Positions 31,104 to 40,767 of a stretch of DNA of 64,000 bases are shown piece after piece. The stretch is from the NCBI RefSeq assembly GCF_003953935.1, contig NZ_RXLQ01000004.1:434001-498000 (forward strand), given 5' to 3'. A model generated the notes under the pieces. That model was not told where the DNA came from, made no database searches, and worked only from the letters and a program-made list of their open reading frames with translations. Position 1 is the first letter of the stretch, and every line of letters starts with the position of its first letter. The position numbers were made by a program, and so were the translations under genes. This stretch comes from Massilia atriviolacea (GTDB lineage Bacteria > Pseudomonadota > Gammaproteobacteria > Burkholderiales > Burkholderiaceae_D).

Positions 31104-31322
31104 CTATTTGCGGTGCAGCGGGATCACGCGCGGCCCGCCCGCATCGAGCGGCGCCGCCGGCCCGTCCTCGCAGGTGCCGCAGCTGCTGCACCCGCTGCCG
31201 CAGCCGCTTGATGCCTTCTTCTTGCCGAACAGCCTGTCGCGCAGGCTTTTCGGCAGATACTTGGATGCCGCATACCAGGCGGCCACGCCGACGATCAGTG
31301 CAACGACCAGGTATTCCAGCAT
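31104..31322 (-). CDS. FeoB-associated Cys-rich membrane protein
   Basis: A 72-residue protein. One transmembrane helix (about residues 3-22) is followed by a basic stretch (K-S-L-R-D-R-L-F-G-K-K-K) and a cysteine cluster C41-G-S-G-C45-S-S-C48-G-T-C51. It begins 1 nt after the feoB stop, with GGGAG at the end of feoB as its ribosome site, so it is tied to feoB expression. Similar FeoB-attached Cys-rich proteins are known in other phyla; a role in iron handling or sensing in place of FeoC is inferred. Confidence 0.85.
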   Translation of the reverse strand: MLEYLVVALIVGVAAWYAASKYLPKSLRDRLFGKKKASSGCGSGCSSCGTCEDGPAAPLDAGGPRVIPLHRK

Positions 31323-31323
31323 C

Positions 31324-33216
31324 TCAGGCTCCCATCGCGATGGCGACGCGGTAAGTGATGAACGAGGCGGTGTAGGCCAGCGCGAACATGTAGCCGGCCA
31401 TGATGAAGGCGTAGCGCGCGCTGCCCGTTTCGCGCCGCACCACCGACAGGGTGGCGATGCACTGGGGCGCGAACACATACCAGGCCAGCAAGGAGAGCGC
31501 GGTCGGCATCGACCACGATTGCGAAATGATCGGCGCCAGGGTGGTGGCCAGCTCGTCGCCGGTCTGCGACAGCGCATACACGGTGCCGAGGGCGCCGACA
31601 GCCACTTCGCGCGCCGCCATGCCCGGCACCAGCGCGATGCAGATCTGCCAGCCGAAGCCGATCGGTTCGAACACCAGCGCCAGCGCGCGGCCCAGCATGC
31701 CGGCGATGCTGTAATAGATCGGCGGCTGGGTGGCGCCTTCCGGCGCCCCGGGGAAGCTCGACAGGAACCACAGCAGCACCATCAGCGCCAGGATCACGGT
31801 ACCGACGCGCGCCAGGAAGATCTTGGCGCGTTCCCACAGGCCCATGGCCAGGTTGCGCAGGTGCGGCCAGTGGTAGCTCGGCAGTTCCAGCATCAGCGGC
31901 TGGTGCGTGTTGGCGCCCATGAAACGCTTGATCACCCAGGCCACGCCCATGGCGCTGAAGATGCCGGCGAAGTACAGGATGAACAGCACCAGGCCCTGCA
32001 GGTTGATCCAGCCGTCGGCCACGTCGCGGTTGGGGATGAAGGCGGCGATGATCAGCGCGTACACCGGCAGGCGCGCGGAACAGGTCATCAGCGGGGCGAT
32101 CATGATCGTCACCAGCCTGTCGCGCGGATTCTGGATGGTGCGCGCGGCCATCACGCCCGGAATGGCGCAGGCAAAGCTCGACAGCAGCGGAATGAAGGCG
32201 CGTCCCGACAGGCCGACCCCGCCCATGACACGGTCGAGCAGGAAGGCGGCGCGCGGCAGGTAGCCGCAGTCTTCCAGCACCAGGATGAAGAAGAACAGGA
32301 TCAGGATCTGCGGCAGGAACACCAGCACGCTGCCGACGCCGCCGAGGATGCCCTCGACCAGCAGGCTGCGCAGCACGCCCTCGCCCATCATGCCGCCGAC
32401 CCAGGCGCCGACCGCCTCGACCCCGCCGCTGATCATTTCCATCGGCGTCGCCGCCCAGCTGAACACGGCCTGGAACACCAGGAACATCAATGCCGCCAGC
32501 AGGATCGGGCCGAGCACCGGATGCAGCACCACGTCGTCGATCTTTTCGGACAGGTTGCCGGTATCGCCGGCGAAGCTGACGCAGGCGTCCAGGATGCGGC
32601 GCACTTCGCGCTGGGTTTCCTCGACCGGCACGGCGTCGATGGCCGACAGCGGCGCGGCCTTGACGAGCGCGTCCTGCGGCATCAGGTCGAGCGCCTTGAG
32701 CAGGGCGACTTCGCCGCCGCTCTGCACGGCCACGGTTTCGACCACGGGCATGCCCAGTTCGCGCGCCAGCCTGGCGCTGTCGATCTTGATGCCGCGCTTG
32801 TTGGCCACGTCGACCATGTTCAGGGCCAGCACCATCGGCAGGCCGAGGCGGCGGATTTCGAGCACCAGGCGCAGGTTCAGGCGCAGGTTGGTGGCGTTGA
32901 CCACGCAGACGATGGCGTCGGGCGCCTGCTCGCCGGCGCGCAGGCCGCCGACCACGTCGCGCGTGATGGCTTCGTCGGGCGTGGTGGCCGACAGGCTGTA
33001 GGCGCCCGGCAGGTCCAGCACTTTATAGGCGCGGCCCAGCGGCGAGGTGAAGCTGCCTTCCTTGCGCTCGATGGTCACGCCGGCGTAGTTGGCGACCTTC
33101 TGGCGCGCGCCGGTGAGGCGGTTGAACAAGGCGGTCTTGCCGCAATTCGGATTGCCCAACAGCGCAATGAGCGGCGTGCGCGTCACTGCCTGGACTGGTG
33201 TTTCTACTGCACCCAT
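31324..33216 (-). CDS. feoB: Ferrous iron transporter FeoB
   Basis: A 630-residue protein. The N-terminal G-protein domain has G1 GNPNCGKT (21-28), G3 DLPGAYSLS and G4 NMVD; a helical GDI domain follows to about 250. The membrane part has two Gate (nucleoside-recognition-like) motifs with conserved cysteines in FACAIPG and MTCSARLPVY. It imports Fe2+ across the inner membrane. Shorter than E. coli FeoB (773 aa) but within the range of betaproteobacterial ones. Lies 22 bp after feoA. Confidence 0.97.
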   Translation of the reverse strand: MGAVETPVQAVTRTPLIALLGNPNCGKTALFNRLTGARQKVANYAGVTIERKEGSFTSPLGRAYKVLDLPGAYSLSATTPDEAITRDVVGGLRAGEQAPDAIVCVVNATNLRLNLRLVLEIRRLGLPMVLALNMVDVANKRGIKIDSARLARELGMPVVETVAVQSGGEVALLKALDLMPQDALVKAAPLSAIDAVPVEETQREVRRILDACVSFAGDTGNLSEKIDDVVLHPVLGPILLAALMFLVFQAVFSWAATPMEMISGGVEAVGAWVGGMMGEGVLRSLLVEGILGGVGSVLVFLPQILILFFFILVLEDCGYLPRAAFLLDRVMGGVGLSGRAFIPLLSSFACAIPGVMAARTIQNPRDRLVTIMIAPLMTCSARLPVYALIIAAFIPNRDVADGWINLQGLVLFILYFAGIFSAMGVAWVIKRFMGANTHQPLMLELPSYHWPHLRNLAMGLWERAKIFLARVGTVILALMVLLWFLSSFPGAPEGATQPPIYYSIAGMLGRALALVFEPIGFGWQICIALVPGMAAREVAVGALGTVYALSQTGDELATTLAPIISQSWSMPTALSLLAWYVFAPQCIATLSVVRRETGSARYAFIMAGYMFALAYTASFITYRVAIAMGA

Positions 33217-33238
33217 GTGTTTGCTTCCGTTGTTTCTG

Positions 33239-33505
33239 TTATTCCGGTTTGACCGAGACCAGCGACGCCTCGAAGCGGCGCAGCGCGAAGGTGGAGTCGC
33301 CCACCTTGACCGCCACCGGATCGCCGCCCGGCAGGCGCTTGAGCATGCGAATAGTCTCGCCCGGCACGAAGCCGAGTTCCATCAGGCGGCGCGCGACATC
33401 GACGCCGGCCCCCGCGTCCGCCGCACAGGGCGCAATGTGGATCACGGTGCCGCTCTGGCCGGGGACGAGGGCATCGAGCGTGATCAGGGTGGGGGCTAGA
33501 GTCAT
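33239..33505 (-). CDS. feoA: FeoA-domain protein
   Basis: An 88-residue SH3-like protein with the FeoA pattern R-R-L-M-E-L-G-F-V-P-G-E-T-I and A-V-K-V-G-D-S-x-F-A-L-R. FeoA binds and stimulates FeoB at the membrane. First gene of feoA-feoB-Cys-rich protein. The Fur box 157 bp upstream, in the region shared with divergent bfd, is the probable iron-control site. Confidence 0.95.
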   Translation of the reverse strand: MTLAPTLITLDALVPGQSGTVIHIAPCAADAGAGVDVARRLMELGFVPGETIRMLKRLPGGDPVAVKVGDSTFALRRFEASLVSVKPE

Positions 33506-33661
33506 AGTGTCACTTCAATAAGATCAGTGGAATTCACGCTACATCGTGTTGGATACTAGCATCATAATCCTAAATGCGAACGATTTCTATTTGGAGTTGG
33601 GCCTTTTTTGGGTAAACCGCTTGCAATCGATCGCGACTTCCGACAAAATACAAATCTTAAT

Positions 33662-33680
33662 GATAATGATTCTCATTAAT
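33662..33680. promoter_or_regulatory. Fur box between feoA and bfd
   Basis: GATAATGATTCTCATTAAT matches the 19-bp consensus at 15 of 19 positions, in an AT-rich patch. GATAAT at its left end is also a good -10, 17 bp after TTCCGA (33639-33644), so Fur binding would occlude a plus-strand promoter for bfd-tonB, and may act on feoA as well. Confidence 0.88.
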
Positions 33681-33730
33681 GTGAAAGCGGCAAGATTGTC
33701 CGCTGAGCCGACTACAAGGAAGGTGCTTCG

Positions 33731-33946
33731 ATGATCGTCTGTGTTTGCAATAACATTTCCGACCGCGAAATTCGTCAGGCGGTCGATCTCGGCCTGTCGT
33801 CGATGGCCGAGCTGCGCCGCGACCTGGGCGTGGGCACCTGCTGCGGCAAGTGCGCGAGCTGCGCCAGGCAGGTACTGAACGATCACCTCGACACCAAAAC
33901 CATCCACGCCACCGAGTTGTCCTTCCGCTCGGCGCAGACAGCCTGA
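33731..33946 (+). CDS. bfd: Bacterioferritin-associated ferredoxin
   Basis: A 71-residue [2Fe-2S] protein. Ligands C4-x-C6 and C38-x2-C41 (in TCCGKC) match Bfd. Bfd reduces bacterioferritin haem so stored iron can be released under iron shortage, which agrees with the Fur box 51 bp upstream. The bacterioferritin gene lies about 0.8 kb downstream, after tonB. AAGGAAGG precedes the ATG. Confidence 0.95.
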   Translation: MIVCVCNNISDREIRQAVDLGLSSMAELRRDLGVGTCCGKCASCARQVLNDHLDTKTIHATELSFRSAQTA

Positions 33947-33954
33947 GTGTATTT

Positions 33955-34656
33955 ATGAGCGCAATGACCTTTTCCACCGACCCCGGCATGGGCGATCCCG
34001 TTGCCGTGGTGGCGAAGCTGCGCGCCAAGTTCGGCCCCTTCGCCGCGGTGATCGCGATCCACGCCGTGCTGTTCTACCTGATTTCCAGCGGCCTGCTGCA
34101 CCGCATGGCCGAAGTGGCGCTGCCGCAGGCGGTCATGGTCACCTTCGTGGCCCCGCCGCCGCCGCCGAAGCCGGCCGCCCCGGCCGCGCCGAAGGTGGTT
34201 TCCGTGGCCACGGTGCGTCCGCCGCCGCGCGTTGTCGTGCCGCCGACCCCGATCGTGCAGGTGCAGGTCCAGAATACGATTACCGCTTCGCCGCCGTCGG
34301 CGCCTGTCGCGAGCGAAGCGCCGGCCGCCCCGGTGGCCGTGGCCGCGCCGCCGGCGCCGCCGTCGACCGGGCCGAAAACGATCAGCTCGGGCGTGGAATA
34401 CATCCAGGCGCCGCAGCCGGTGTACCCGACCATGTCCAAGCGCATGGGCGAACAGGGCAAGGTCGTGCTGCTCATCCTGGTCAACGAAAAAGGCATGCCC
34501 GACCAGGTCAAGGTGCAATCCTCGTCCGGTTCCACGCGCCTCGATGAAGCCGGCCGCCAGGCGGCCATGCGCGCGGTGTTCAAGCCGCACGTGGAAGACG
34601 GCCGCGCGGTGTCGGTGTATGTGATCGTCCCCCTGACCTTCCAGCTCGCCAGCTGA
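33955..34656 (+). CDS. tonB: Energy transducer TonB
   Basis: A 233-residue protein (start ATG 33955, 8 bp after bfd). One N-terminal membrane helix (about 27-48), a Pro/Ala/Val-rich periplasmic spacer with a poly-Pro run (about 65-145), and a C-terminal TonB domain (P-V-Y-P-x-M-S-K-R-M-G-E-Q-G-K-V-V, then F-K-P and the closing V-x-Y-V-I-V-P-L-x-F). It transmits the proton motive force to outer-membrane receptors. No exbB/exbD nearby. Position after bfd under the Fur box implies iron repression. Confidence 0.94.
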   Translation: MSAMTFSTDPGMGDPVAVVAKLRAKFGPFAAVIAIHAVLFYLISSGLLHRMAEVALPQAVMVTFVAPPPPPKPAAPAAPKVVSVATVRPPPRVVVPPTPIVQVQVQNTITASPPSAPVASEAPAAPVAVAAPPAPPSTGPKTISSGVEYIQAPQPVYPTMSKRMGEQGKVVLLILVNEKGMPDQVKVQSSSGSTRLDEAGRQAAMRAVFKPHVEDGRAVSVYVIVPLTFQLAS

Positions 34657-34677
34657 TCGGTTTGGGAACAACAACAT

Positions 34678-34699
34678 GGCCCCTGCGAGGGGCCTTTTT
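34678..34699 (+). terminator. Rho-independent terminator after tonB
   Basis: Stem GGCCCC (34678-34683) with GGGGCC (34689-34694), a 5-nt loop and TTTTT. It separates bfd-tonB from bfr, so bfr should have its own promoter. Confidence 0.85.
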
Positions 34700-34727
34700 G
34701 GCGTGTGCCCCCCGTTTTTTTGCTATC

Positions 34728-34744
34728 ATGGAGAAACTCTCCAT
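34728..34744. promoter_or_regulatory. Perfect palindrome over the bfr promoter start region
   Basis: ATGGAGA-AAC-TCTCCAT has perfect 7-bp arms. It begins within TATCAT (34724-34729), a likely -10, and ends 18 bp before the bfr ATG. It may be an operator or a leader hairpin; the regulator is not identified. Confidence 0.5.
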
Positions 34745-34762
34745 CACTAAAGAAAGCCTCCC

Positions 34763-35239
34763 ATGAAGGGCGACAAGAATGTCATCCGGCTGCTCAATGC
34801 GCAGCTGACCAACGAACTGTCCGCGATCAATCAGTATTTCCTGCATGCGCGCATGTACCGTCACTGGGGCCTGGAGAAGCTGGCCAAGAAGGAATACGAA
34901 GAATCGATCGGCGAGATGAAGCACGCCGACAAGCTGATCGACCGCATCCTGATGCTGGACGGCTTGCCGAACCTGCAAGCGCTGCACAAGCTGCTGATCG
35001 GCGAATCGACCCAGGAAATGATCGAATGCGACCTGAAACTGGAGCAAGCCGCGCACGCCACGGTCAAGGAAGGCATCGCCGCCGCCGAGCTGGCAGCCGA
35101 CTACGTGACGCGCGACCTGTTCCTGCTGATCCTGGAAGACACCGAAGAACATATCGACTGGCTGGAAACCCAGCTCGACCTGATCGTCAAGGTCGGCATC
35201 CAGAACTACCTGCAGAGCCAGATGGGCGAGCACGCCTGA
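34763..35239 (+). CDS. bfr: Bacterioferritin
   Basis: A 158-residue ferritin-like subunit. The ferroxidase ligands are in place (E18, E51, H54, then E and E/H in the third and fourth helices, LEQAAH and [10 protein letters not shown]). M52, the axial haem ligand at subunit pairs, is present (GEMKHAD). It oxidises and stores iron in a 24-mer. Placed beside its ferredoxin gene but behind a terminator and with its own promoter, as expected if stored iron and iron uptake are oppositely controlled. Confidence 0.97.
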   Translation: MKGDKNVIRLLNAQLTNELSAINQYFLHARMYRHWGLEKLAKKEYEESIGEMKHADKLIDRILMLDGLPNLQALHKLLIGESTQEMIECDLKLEQAAHATVKEGIAAAELAADYVTRDLFLLILEDTEEHIDWLETQLDLIVKVGIQNYLQSQMGEHA

Positions 35240-35293
35240 TCAGTGTCCGAGGCGTTTGGCTTGCGCCTTTGTTGCCCCGTCACCGGGCTCCCT

Positions 35294-35460
35294 CATTCCC
35301 GCCCAGGCGGGAAGCGAAGGCATCTTTGCCGAGCGGCGGCGCCTTGGCCCCCGCCTGCGCGGGGGCGACGGTTTTCTGCGCGGAGGCGACGGTTTTCTGC
35401 GCGGGGGCGACGGTTTTCTGCGCGGAGGCGACGGTTTTCTGCGCGGGGGCGACGGTTTTT
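35294..35460. repeat. REP-like palindrome and a 21-bp alternating tandem repeat
   Basis: A family A palindrome (35294-35320) is followed, after 40 bp, by a second one whose right half is amplified. Units of 21 bp start at 35361, 35382, 35403, 35424 and a partial at 35445. They alternate strictly GGGGGCGACGG and GGAGGCGACGG, each followed by TTTTCTGCGC, so the true period is 42 bp. The block lies between convergent bfr and pfkB. Confidence 0.9.
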
Positions 35461-35489
35461 AAGGTAGCGATGCCGTCCGCTGCATCCCA

Positions 35490-36416
35490 TCACCCGCTGC
35501 GCCAGCGCGCCACCCATTTGTCGTAGAAATTCAGGCTCCTCGGTATCGCACCGGGGATCGCGCACACCGCGCCGGCGAATTCGTTGGCGCGCGCCAGGGT
35601 CGTGCCCAGCGCCCAGCCGCGCGTGCGGCCCAGCAGGAAGATCGCCGAAAACGCGTCCCCGGCCCCCACCGAATCGATCACGAACGGCGGCGGCGGATTG
35701 TCCCGATGGACGATCACCTCCCCATCGGCGCCGAAGTACACCGAGCCGCGGTGACCCAGGGTCACGATCAGCGCTTCCAGCCCGAAGATCTGCACCAGCA
35801 CCGCGCACGCCGCGCGCACTTCGTCGCCGTCGAGCGGCGGCTCGGACGGATGGATATCCACATACCACGCGAACAGCGACTCCAGCTCTTCCTCGTTGAC
35901 CTTGACGATATCGGCCGCGTGCAGCGAGTGGAACACGCAGCGCTCGTCGAACTGGCCTTCGCGCAGGTTCAGGTCCAGATAGCGGGTGGCGTTGCTGGCG
36001 TCGAGCAGCGCGTACAGGGTGTCGCGCGAGCGCGGGCAGCGCTGCGCCAGCGTGCCGAAGTAAATCGCCGACGCCTCCACCGACTCCAGCGCGGCCAGCG
36101 CCTGTTCCGGATTGATGTAATCGTAGGCCTGGCCGGGCAGGATCACGAAGCGGTGGCCGCGCACATTGCGCTCGACCACCACGCGCCCGGTTTCTTCCAT
36201 CTGGTCGAGCTGCAGGCCGGCCTCGGACATCGCGAAGCGCTCGAATTCGGCGCGCACGATGGTGCCGTTGCGGTCGTCGCCGATGCGGGTGATCGCCAGC
36301 TGCGGCGACATGAAGGCCGCCAGGTGGCGCGCCACGTTGAAGGGCGCCCCGCCCACCGCCTGCTCGCTCAAAAAATCGTCGACCAGCGCTTCGCCATACA
36401 CCACCGTGGTCGTCAT
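35490..36416 (-). CDS. PfkB-family carbohydrate kinase
   Basis: A 308-residue ribokinase-fold enzyme. The N-terminal substrate region has V-G-G-A-P-F-N-V-A-R; the C-terminal ATP site has D-S-V-G-A-G-D-A-F-S-A with the catalytic Asp in GAGD. Fructokinase-like by the GGAPFN motif, but ribokinase or other sugars remain possible. It overlaps the upstream lacI-type gene by 4 nt (ATGA), so regulator and kinase are coupled; the regulated sugar is likely its substrate. No transporter is adjacent. Confidence 0.88.
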   Translation of the reverse strand: MTTTVVYGEALVDDFLSEQAVGGAPFNVARHLAAFMSPQLAITRIGDDRNGTIVRAEFERFAMSEAGLQLDQMEETGRVVVERNVRGHRFVILPGQAYDYINPEQALAALESVEASAIYFGTLAQRCPRSRDTLYALLDASNATRYLDLNLREGQFDERCVFHSLHAADIVKVNEEELESLFAWYVDIHPSEPPLDGDEVRAACAVLVQIFGLEALIVTLGHRGSVYFGADGEVIVHRDNPPPPFVIDSVGAGDAFSAIFLLGRTRGWALGTTLARANEFAGAVCAIPGAIPRSLNFYDKWVARWRSG

Positions 36417-37441
36417 CGGCGCACCACCAGTTCGGCCGGCAGCTGCAGCGAGGCGGCCGGGCGCCCCTCGATCTGCGCCATCAGCGTCGCCACCAGCGCC
36501 TCGCCGGCGGCGCGCACCGGCTGGCGGATGGTGGACAGGGGCGGATGGAAATAGCTGGCCAGCGCGATATCGTCGTAGCCGACCACGCCGACATCGCGCG
36601 GCACCTCGCGTCCCAGGGTGCGCAGGGCGTTAATCGCGGTCATGGCCAGCAGGTCGCTGCAGGCGAACAGGCCGTCGTAGGCCGCGCCTCGGCGCGCCAG
36701 TTCGTGCACGGCATGCGCGCCGTCCTGCGCCTGGAACGAGGCCGGCACGCACAGCTGCGGATCGGGCGCCAGGCCCTGCGCGGCCAGCGCCTGGCAATAG
36801 CCGCGATAGCGCTCGGCCACCTCGGGCTGGGCGCTGTCGCCGATGAAGGCGATGCGGCGCCGGCCGGCCGCCAGCAGGTGGCCGGTGGCCAGCATGCCGC
36901 CGCTGGCGTTGTCGCCGCCGACGCTCACGTAGCGCTGCCCCGGCGCCTGCGCGCCCCACACCACCATCGGCACCTGGCGCGCCGCCAGCGCGTCGAGCTG
37001 CGCGTGGCCGCGCCATTCGCCGACCAGGATGATGCCCGCCACGCGCCCGGTATCGTAGGGCGTGGCGGCGGCGTCGAGCTGTTCGGCGTCGACGCGCGAG
37101 AGCAGCAGGTCGTAGCCGCGCGCGGTCAGCGCATCGGCCAGGCTGCCCAGCAGGCTGAGGAAAAACGGATCGGCCAGTTCATGGCGCGCGTCCGCGTCGT
37201 AGGGCACCACCACGCCCACCGTGCGGTTTTGCCGCAGGCGCAGGTTCTGGGCGCCGATGTTGATGCTGTAATTGAGGGAACTGGCCAGCGCCAGGATGCG
37301 CTCGCGCGTGTCGTCGCTGACCAGCGGGCTGCGGTTGAGCGCGCGCGAGACCGTGGCCTTGGACACGCCGGCCAGGCGCGCGATGTCGGCCATCTGCAGG
37401 CGCTTTTGCAGGGAGCTGCCCTGCGCGGGTAAGGGGTCCAT
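36413..37441 (-). CDS. LacI-family transcriptional regulator
   Basis: A 342-residue repressor (start MDPLPAQ at 37441; the in-frame M at MADIARLAG is an alternative). Helix-turn-helix M-A-D-I-A-R-L-A-G-V-S-K-A-T-V-S-R-A-L-N and hinge S-I-N-I-G-A-Q-N-L-R match LacI/PurR. The periplasmic-binding-like effector domain is complete and ends VIGYDDI-type (V-G-Y-D-D-I-A-L-A-S-Y). It probably controls the coupled PfkB kinase in response to a sugar. It follows a GST gene by 19 bp. Confidence 0.92.
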   Translation of the reverse strand: MDPLPAQGSSLQKRLQMADIARLAGVSKATVSRALNRSPLVSDDTRERILALASSLNYSINIGAQNLRLRQNRTVGVVVPYDADARHELADPFFLSLLGSLADALTARGYDLLLSRVDAEQLDAAATPYDTGRVAGIILVGEWRGHAQLDALAARQVPMVVWGAQAPGQRYVSVGGDNASGGMLATGHLLAAGRRRIAFIGDSAQPEVAERYRGYCQALAAQGLAPDPQLCVPASFQAQDGAHAVHELARRGAAYDGLFACSDLLAMTAINALRTLGREVPRDVGVVGYDDIALASYFHPPLSTIRQPVRAAGEALVATLMAQIEGRPAASLQLPAELVVRR

Positions 37442-37460
37442 CAAGCGTCCGCCGCCCCGC

Positions 37461-38069
37461 TCAGAAAGGCACGGTGTCTTTGAACGAGGGGCGCTCGGAG
37501 AGCTTGTCGAACAGCTTGGCCAGGTTGGGGTAGGCGCCGCGCCAGTCGATCTCGGGGAAGCGGAAGGCGATCCAGCCGAGCGCGCAGCCGAGCGCGACGT
37601 CGGCCAGGGTGTAGTGATTGCCCTTGCAGAAAGGCGACTCGCCCAGGTTGGCCGACATGACGGCCAGGCCGGCGTGCACCTTGCCCATCTGGCGTTCGAT
37701 CCAGGCGGCGCTCTGCTGCGCTTCCGGGCGCAGGGTTTTTTCAAGGCGCACCAGCACGGCCGCATCGAGCACGCCGTCGGCCAGCGCTTCCCAGACCTTG
37801 ACGTCGGAGCGGTCGCGCCCGTTCGGCGGGAGCAGCTTGCAGACCGGCGTGAGGGTGTCGAGGTACTCGACGATGACGCGCGAATCGTACATCGGGCTGC
37901 CGTCTTCCATGATCAGGCAGGGCACCTTGCCCAGCGGATTGGACAGATGAATCTTCGTTTCGGCCGTCCAGACGTTCTCGAGTTCGAGATCGTAGTCGAG
38001 CTTTTTCTCGGCCATGACGACACGAACCTTGCGGACAAACGGACTGGCGGTGGAACCGATGAGTTTCAT
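37461..38069 (-). CDS. Glutathione S-transferase family protein
   Basis: A 202-residue GST. The N-terminus MKLIGSTASPFVRKVRVV places Ser/Ala-Ser-Pro-F at the active-site position and continues with L-G-K-V-P-C-L (cis-Pro) and D-S-R-V-I-V-E-Y-L. The helical C-terminal domain starts about residue 85. This shape is the YibF/GstB-like group. Role in detoxification inferred. Divergent from purB (179 bp). Confidence 0.9.
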   Translation of the reverse strand: MKLIGSTASPFVRKVRVVMAEKKLDYDLELENVWTAETKIHLSNPLGKVPCLIMEDGSPMYDSRVIVEYLDTLTPVCKLLPPNGRDRSDVKVWEALADGVLDAAVLVRLEKTLRPEAQQSAAWIERQMGKVHAGLAVMSANLGESPFCKGNHYTLADVALGCALGWIAFRFPEIDWRGAYPNLAKLFDKLSERPSFKDTVPF

Positions 38070-38236
38070 AGATGCTTCAGGTGGAGGATTGGCAGACAGT
38101 ATAGCATCGCGCCCGGGCCGCGATGGCCTCGAAACCGGCCGCTTGCGCATGCCAGCAACACCGGCTTGACAAGGCGGCCGGGTGGTAAAATATCGGTCTT
38201 TGCTGCAATGCACACGACTCCCCTACTCCTCCATAA

Positions 38237-39628
<1,392 letters not shown>

Positions 39629-39652
39629 GCGCTTCACTGCGCCATGCGATGG

Positions 39653-39675
39653 AAACGGGCCTGCGGGCCCGTTTT
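39653..39675 (+). terminator. Rho-independent terminator of purB
   Basis: Stem AAACGGGCC (39653-39661) with GGCCCGTTT (39666-39674), a 4-nt loop and a short T-run. Confidence 0.85.
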
Positions 39676-39769
39676 ACATTCGCTTACGACTGATACGGCT
39701 TTCGATCTAGGTTGGGCAGCTTCCCTACGTTAATCTTTTACCCAAGATCAAACGAACAGGAGCACTACC

Positions 39770-40312
39770 ATGGAACAGGTCAACAACACCCTCTCGCGTA
39801 TTCACCCATTGATGGCGGCAGCGGCGGTGTCGGTCATCGCGGTCAGCGTCGCCGGCACGGCGGCCATCACCGGCCTGCTTCCGAGCTCCAAGGCCGACAA
39901 CAGCCTGGCGGCGGCGCCGCAGGCACTGGCGGCACCGGCCGCGCCTCAGGCGCTGGCGGCCCAGCCGGCGCCGACGGCGCAGCAGCTGGCCGACGCGCAA
40001 ATGCTGGTCGCAAAGTATTCGCCGCAAGCCGTACAGCCCGCGCCGGAACCGGTCTACCAGAAGCCGGTCGTGAAGAAAGTGGTGCACCGCGCGCCGCAGC
40101 ACACCCGCGTGGCGCAGCAGGCGCCGAGCTACCGCGCCCAGCCGGCGCAGCAAGCCAGCGGACCTAACTATGTAGGCATCGGCACCGGCGCCATCATCGG
40201 CGGCCTGATCGGCAACCAGATCGGTGGCGGTAACGGCAAGAAGATCGCCACCGTGGCCGGCGTGATCGGCGGCGGCATGCTGGGTAACGAAATCGCCAAC
40301 CGCAACAAGTAA
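39770..40312 (+). CDS. Glycine-zipper 2TM-domain protein
   Basis: A 180-residue protein. An N-terminal hydrophobic segment (about 14-38) may anchor it or serve as an uncleaved signal. A long Ala/Pro/Gln-rich linker follows. The C-terminal glycine zipper is Y-V-G-I-G-T-G-A-I-I-G-G-L-I-G-N-Q-I-G-G-G and ends G-V-I-G-G-G-M-L-G-N-E-I, the Rickettsia 17-kDa antigen-like repeat. Likely an envelope protein; function unknown. An AACAGGAGCACTACC ribosome site precedes the ATG. Confidence 0.8.
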   Translation: MEQVNNTLSRIHPLMAAAAVSVIAVSVAGTAAITGLLPSSKADNSLAAAPQALAAPAAPQALAAQPAPTAQQLADAQMLVAKYSPQAVQPAPEPVYQKPVVKKVVHRAPQHTRVAQQAPSYRAQPAQQASGPNYVGIGTGAIIGGLIGNQIGGGNGKKIATVAGVIGGGMLGNEIANRNK

Positions 40313-40317
40313 GCGCC

Positions 40318-40767
40318 TCAATTCGCTTCAACTAAGCGATCCAGCAACTTGTGCAGCATGTTGCTGGTCGCTCTGTTCAGCCGGGCGCCGTAGTGATGGT
40401 GTTCCAGCAGCAATGCACGCCAGGTCGACAGGAATGCCGCGTCCAGCGCCAGCTCCGGCTTCGACGCGGCCCACTGCGCCTCGCAGGCGGCAATCTTCCC
40501 TTGCACCGCCCGCCGCTCGCGCCAGCAGGCCTCGCACAGCACCCGCCGCACATCGATGTGCGTCTTCTTCACCTCGTAGACGAACTTTTGCTCGGCCGCG
40601 CTGAACAGAGCCTCCTTGCGGCAGGCGTGGCAACGGTAAGCCTGGTCCGTGTAGTGCGTGCGAAACGAGGCCGCCACCGAACCCTGGCTTTTCTCCGACC
40701 ACTGGCGCGGATCGGCAAGCGCGGTGGCCGGCGGCGGCAAACCTCGTTTCTTCTTCAATGCATCCAC
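40318..40767 (-). CDS. Zinc-ribbon domain protein (zf-trcl-like)
   Basis: A 149-residue protein with no ATG start downstream of the TonB-dependent receptor stop; GTG 40767 (VDALKKKRG) is chosen and overlaps the receptor gene by 13 nt in another frame. Two cysteine pairs, Y-R-C-H-A-C-R and V-L-C-E-A-C-W, lie 30 residues apart, with K-F-V-Y-E between, the pattern of the probable zinc-ribbon domain. The C-terminal half is helical and charged. It probably depends on translational coupling to the receptor gene. Function unknown; true start uncertain. Confidence 0.7.
   Translation of the reverse strand: MDALKKKRGLPPPATALADPRQWSEKSQGSVAASFRTHYTDQAYRCHACRKEALFSAAEQKFVYEVKKTHIDVRRVLCEACWRERRAVQGKIAACEAQWAASKPELALDAAFLSTWRALLLEHHHYGARLNRATSNMLHKLLDRLVEAN

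Noticed and set aside
33546-33734. 62-codon plus-strand frame across the Fur box
   Set aside because: It covers the promoter region between feoA and bfd and has no ribosome site or family resemblance.
35361-35460. CRISPR-like array
   Set aside because: The repeat is 21 bp with no spacers.
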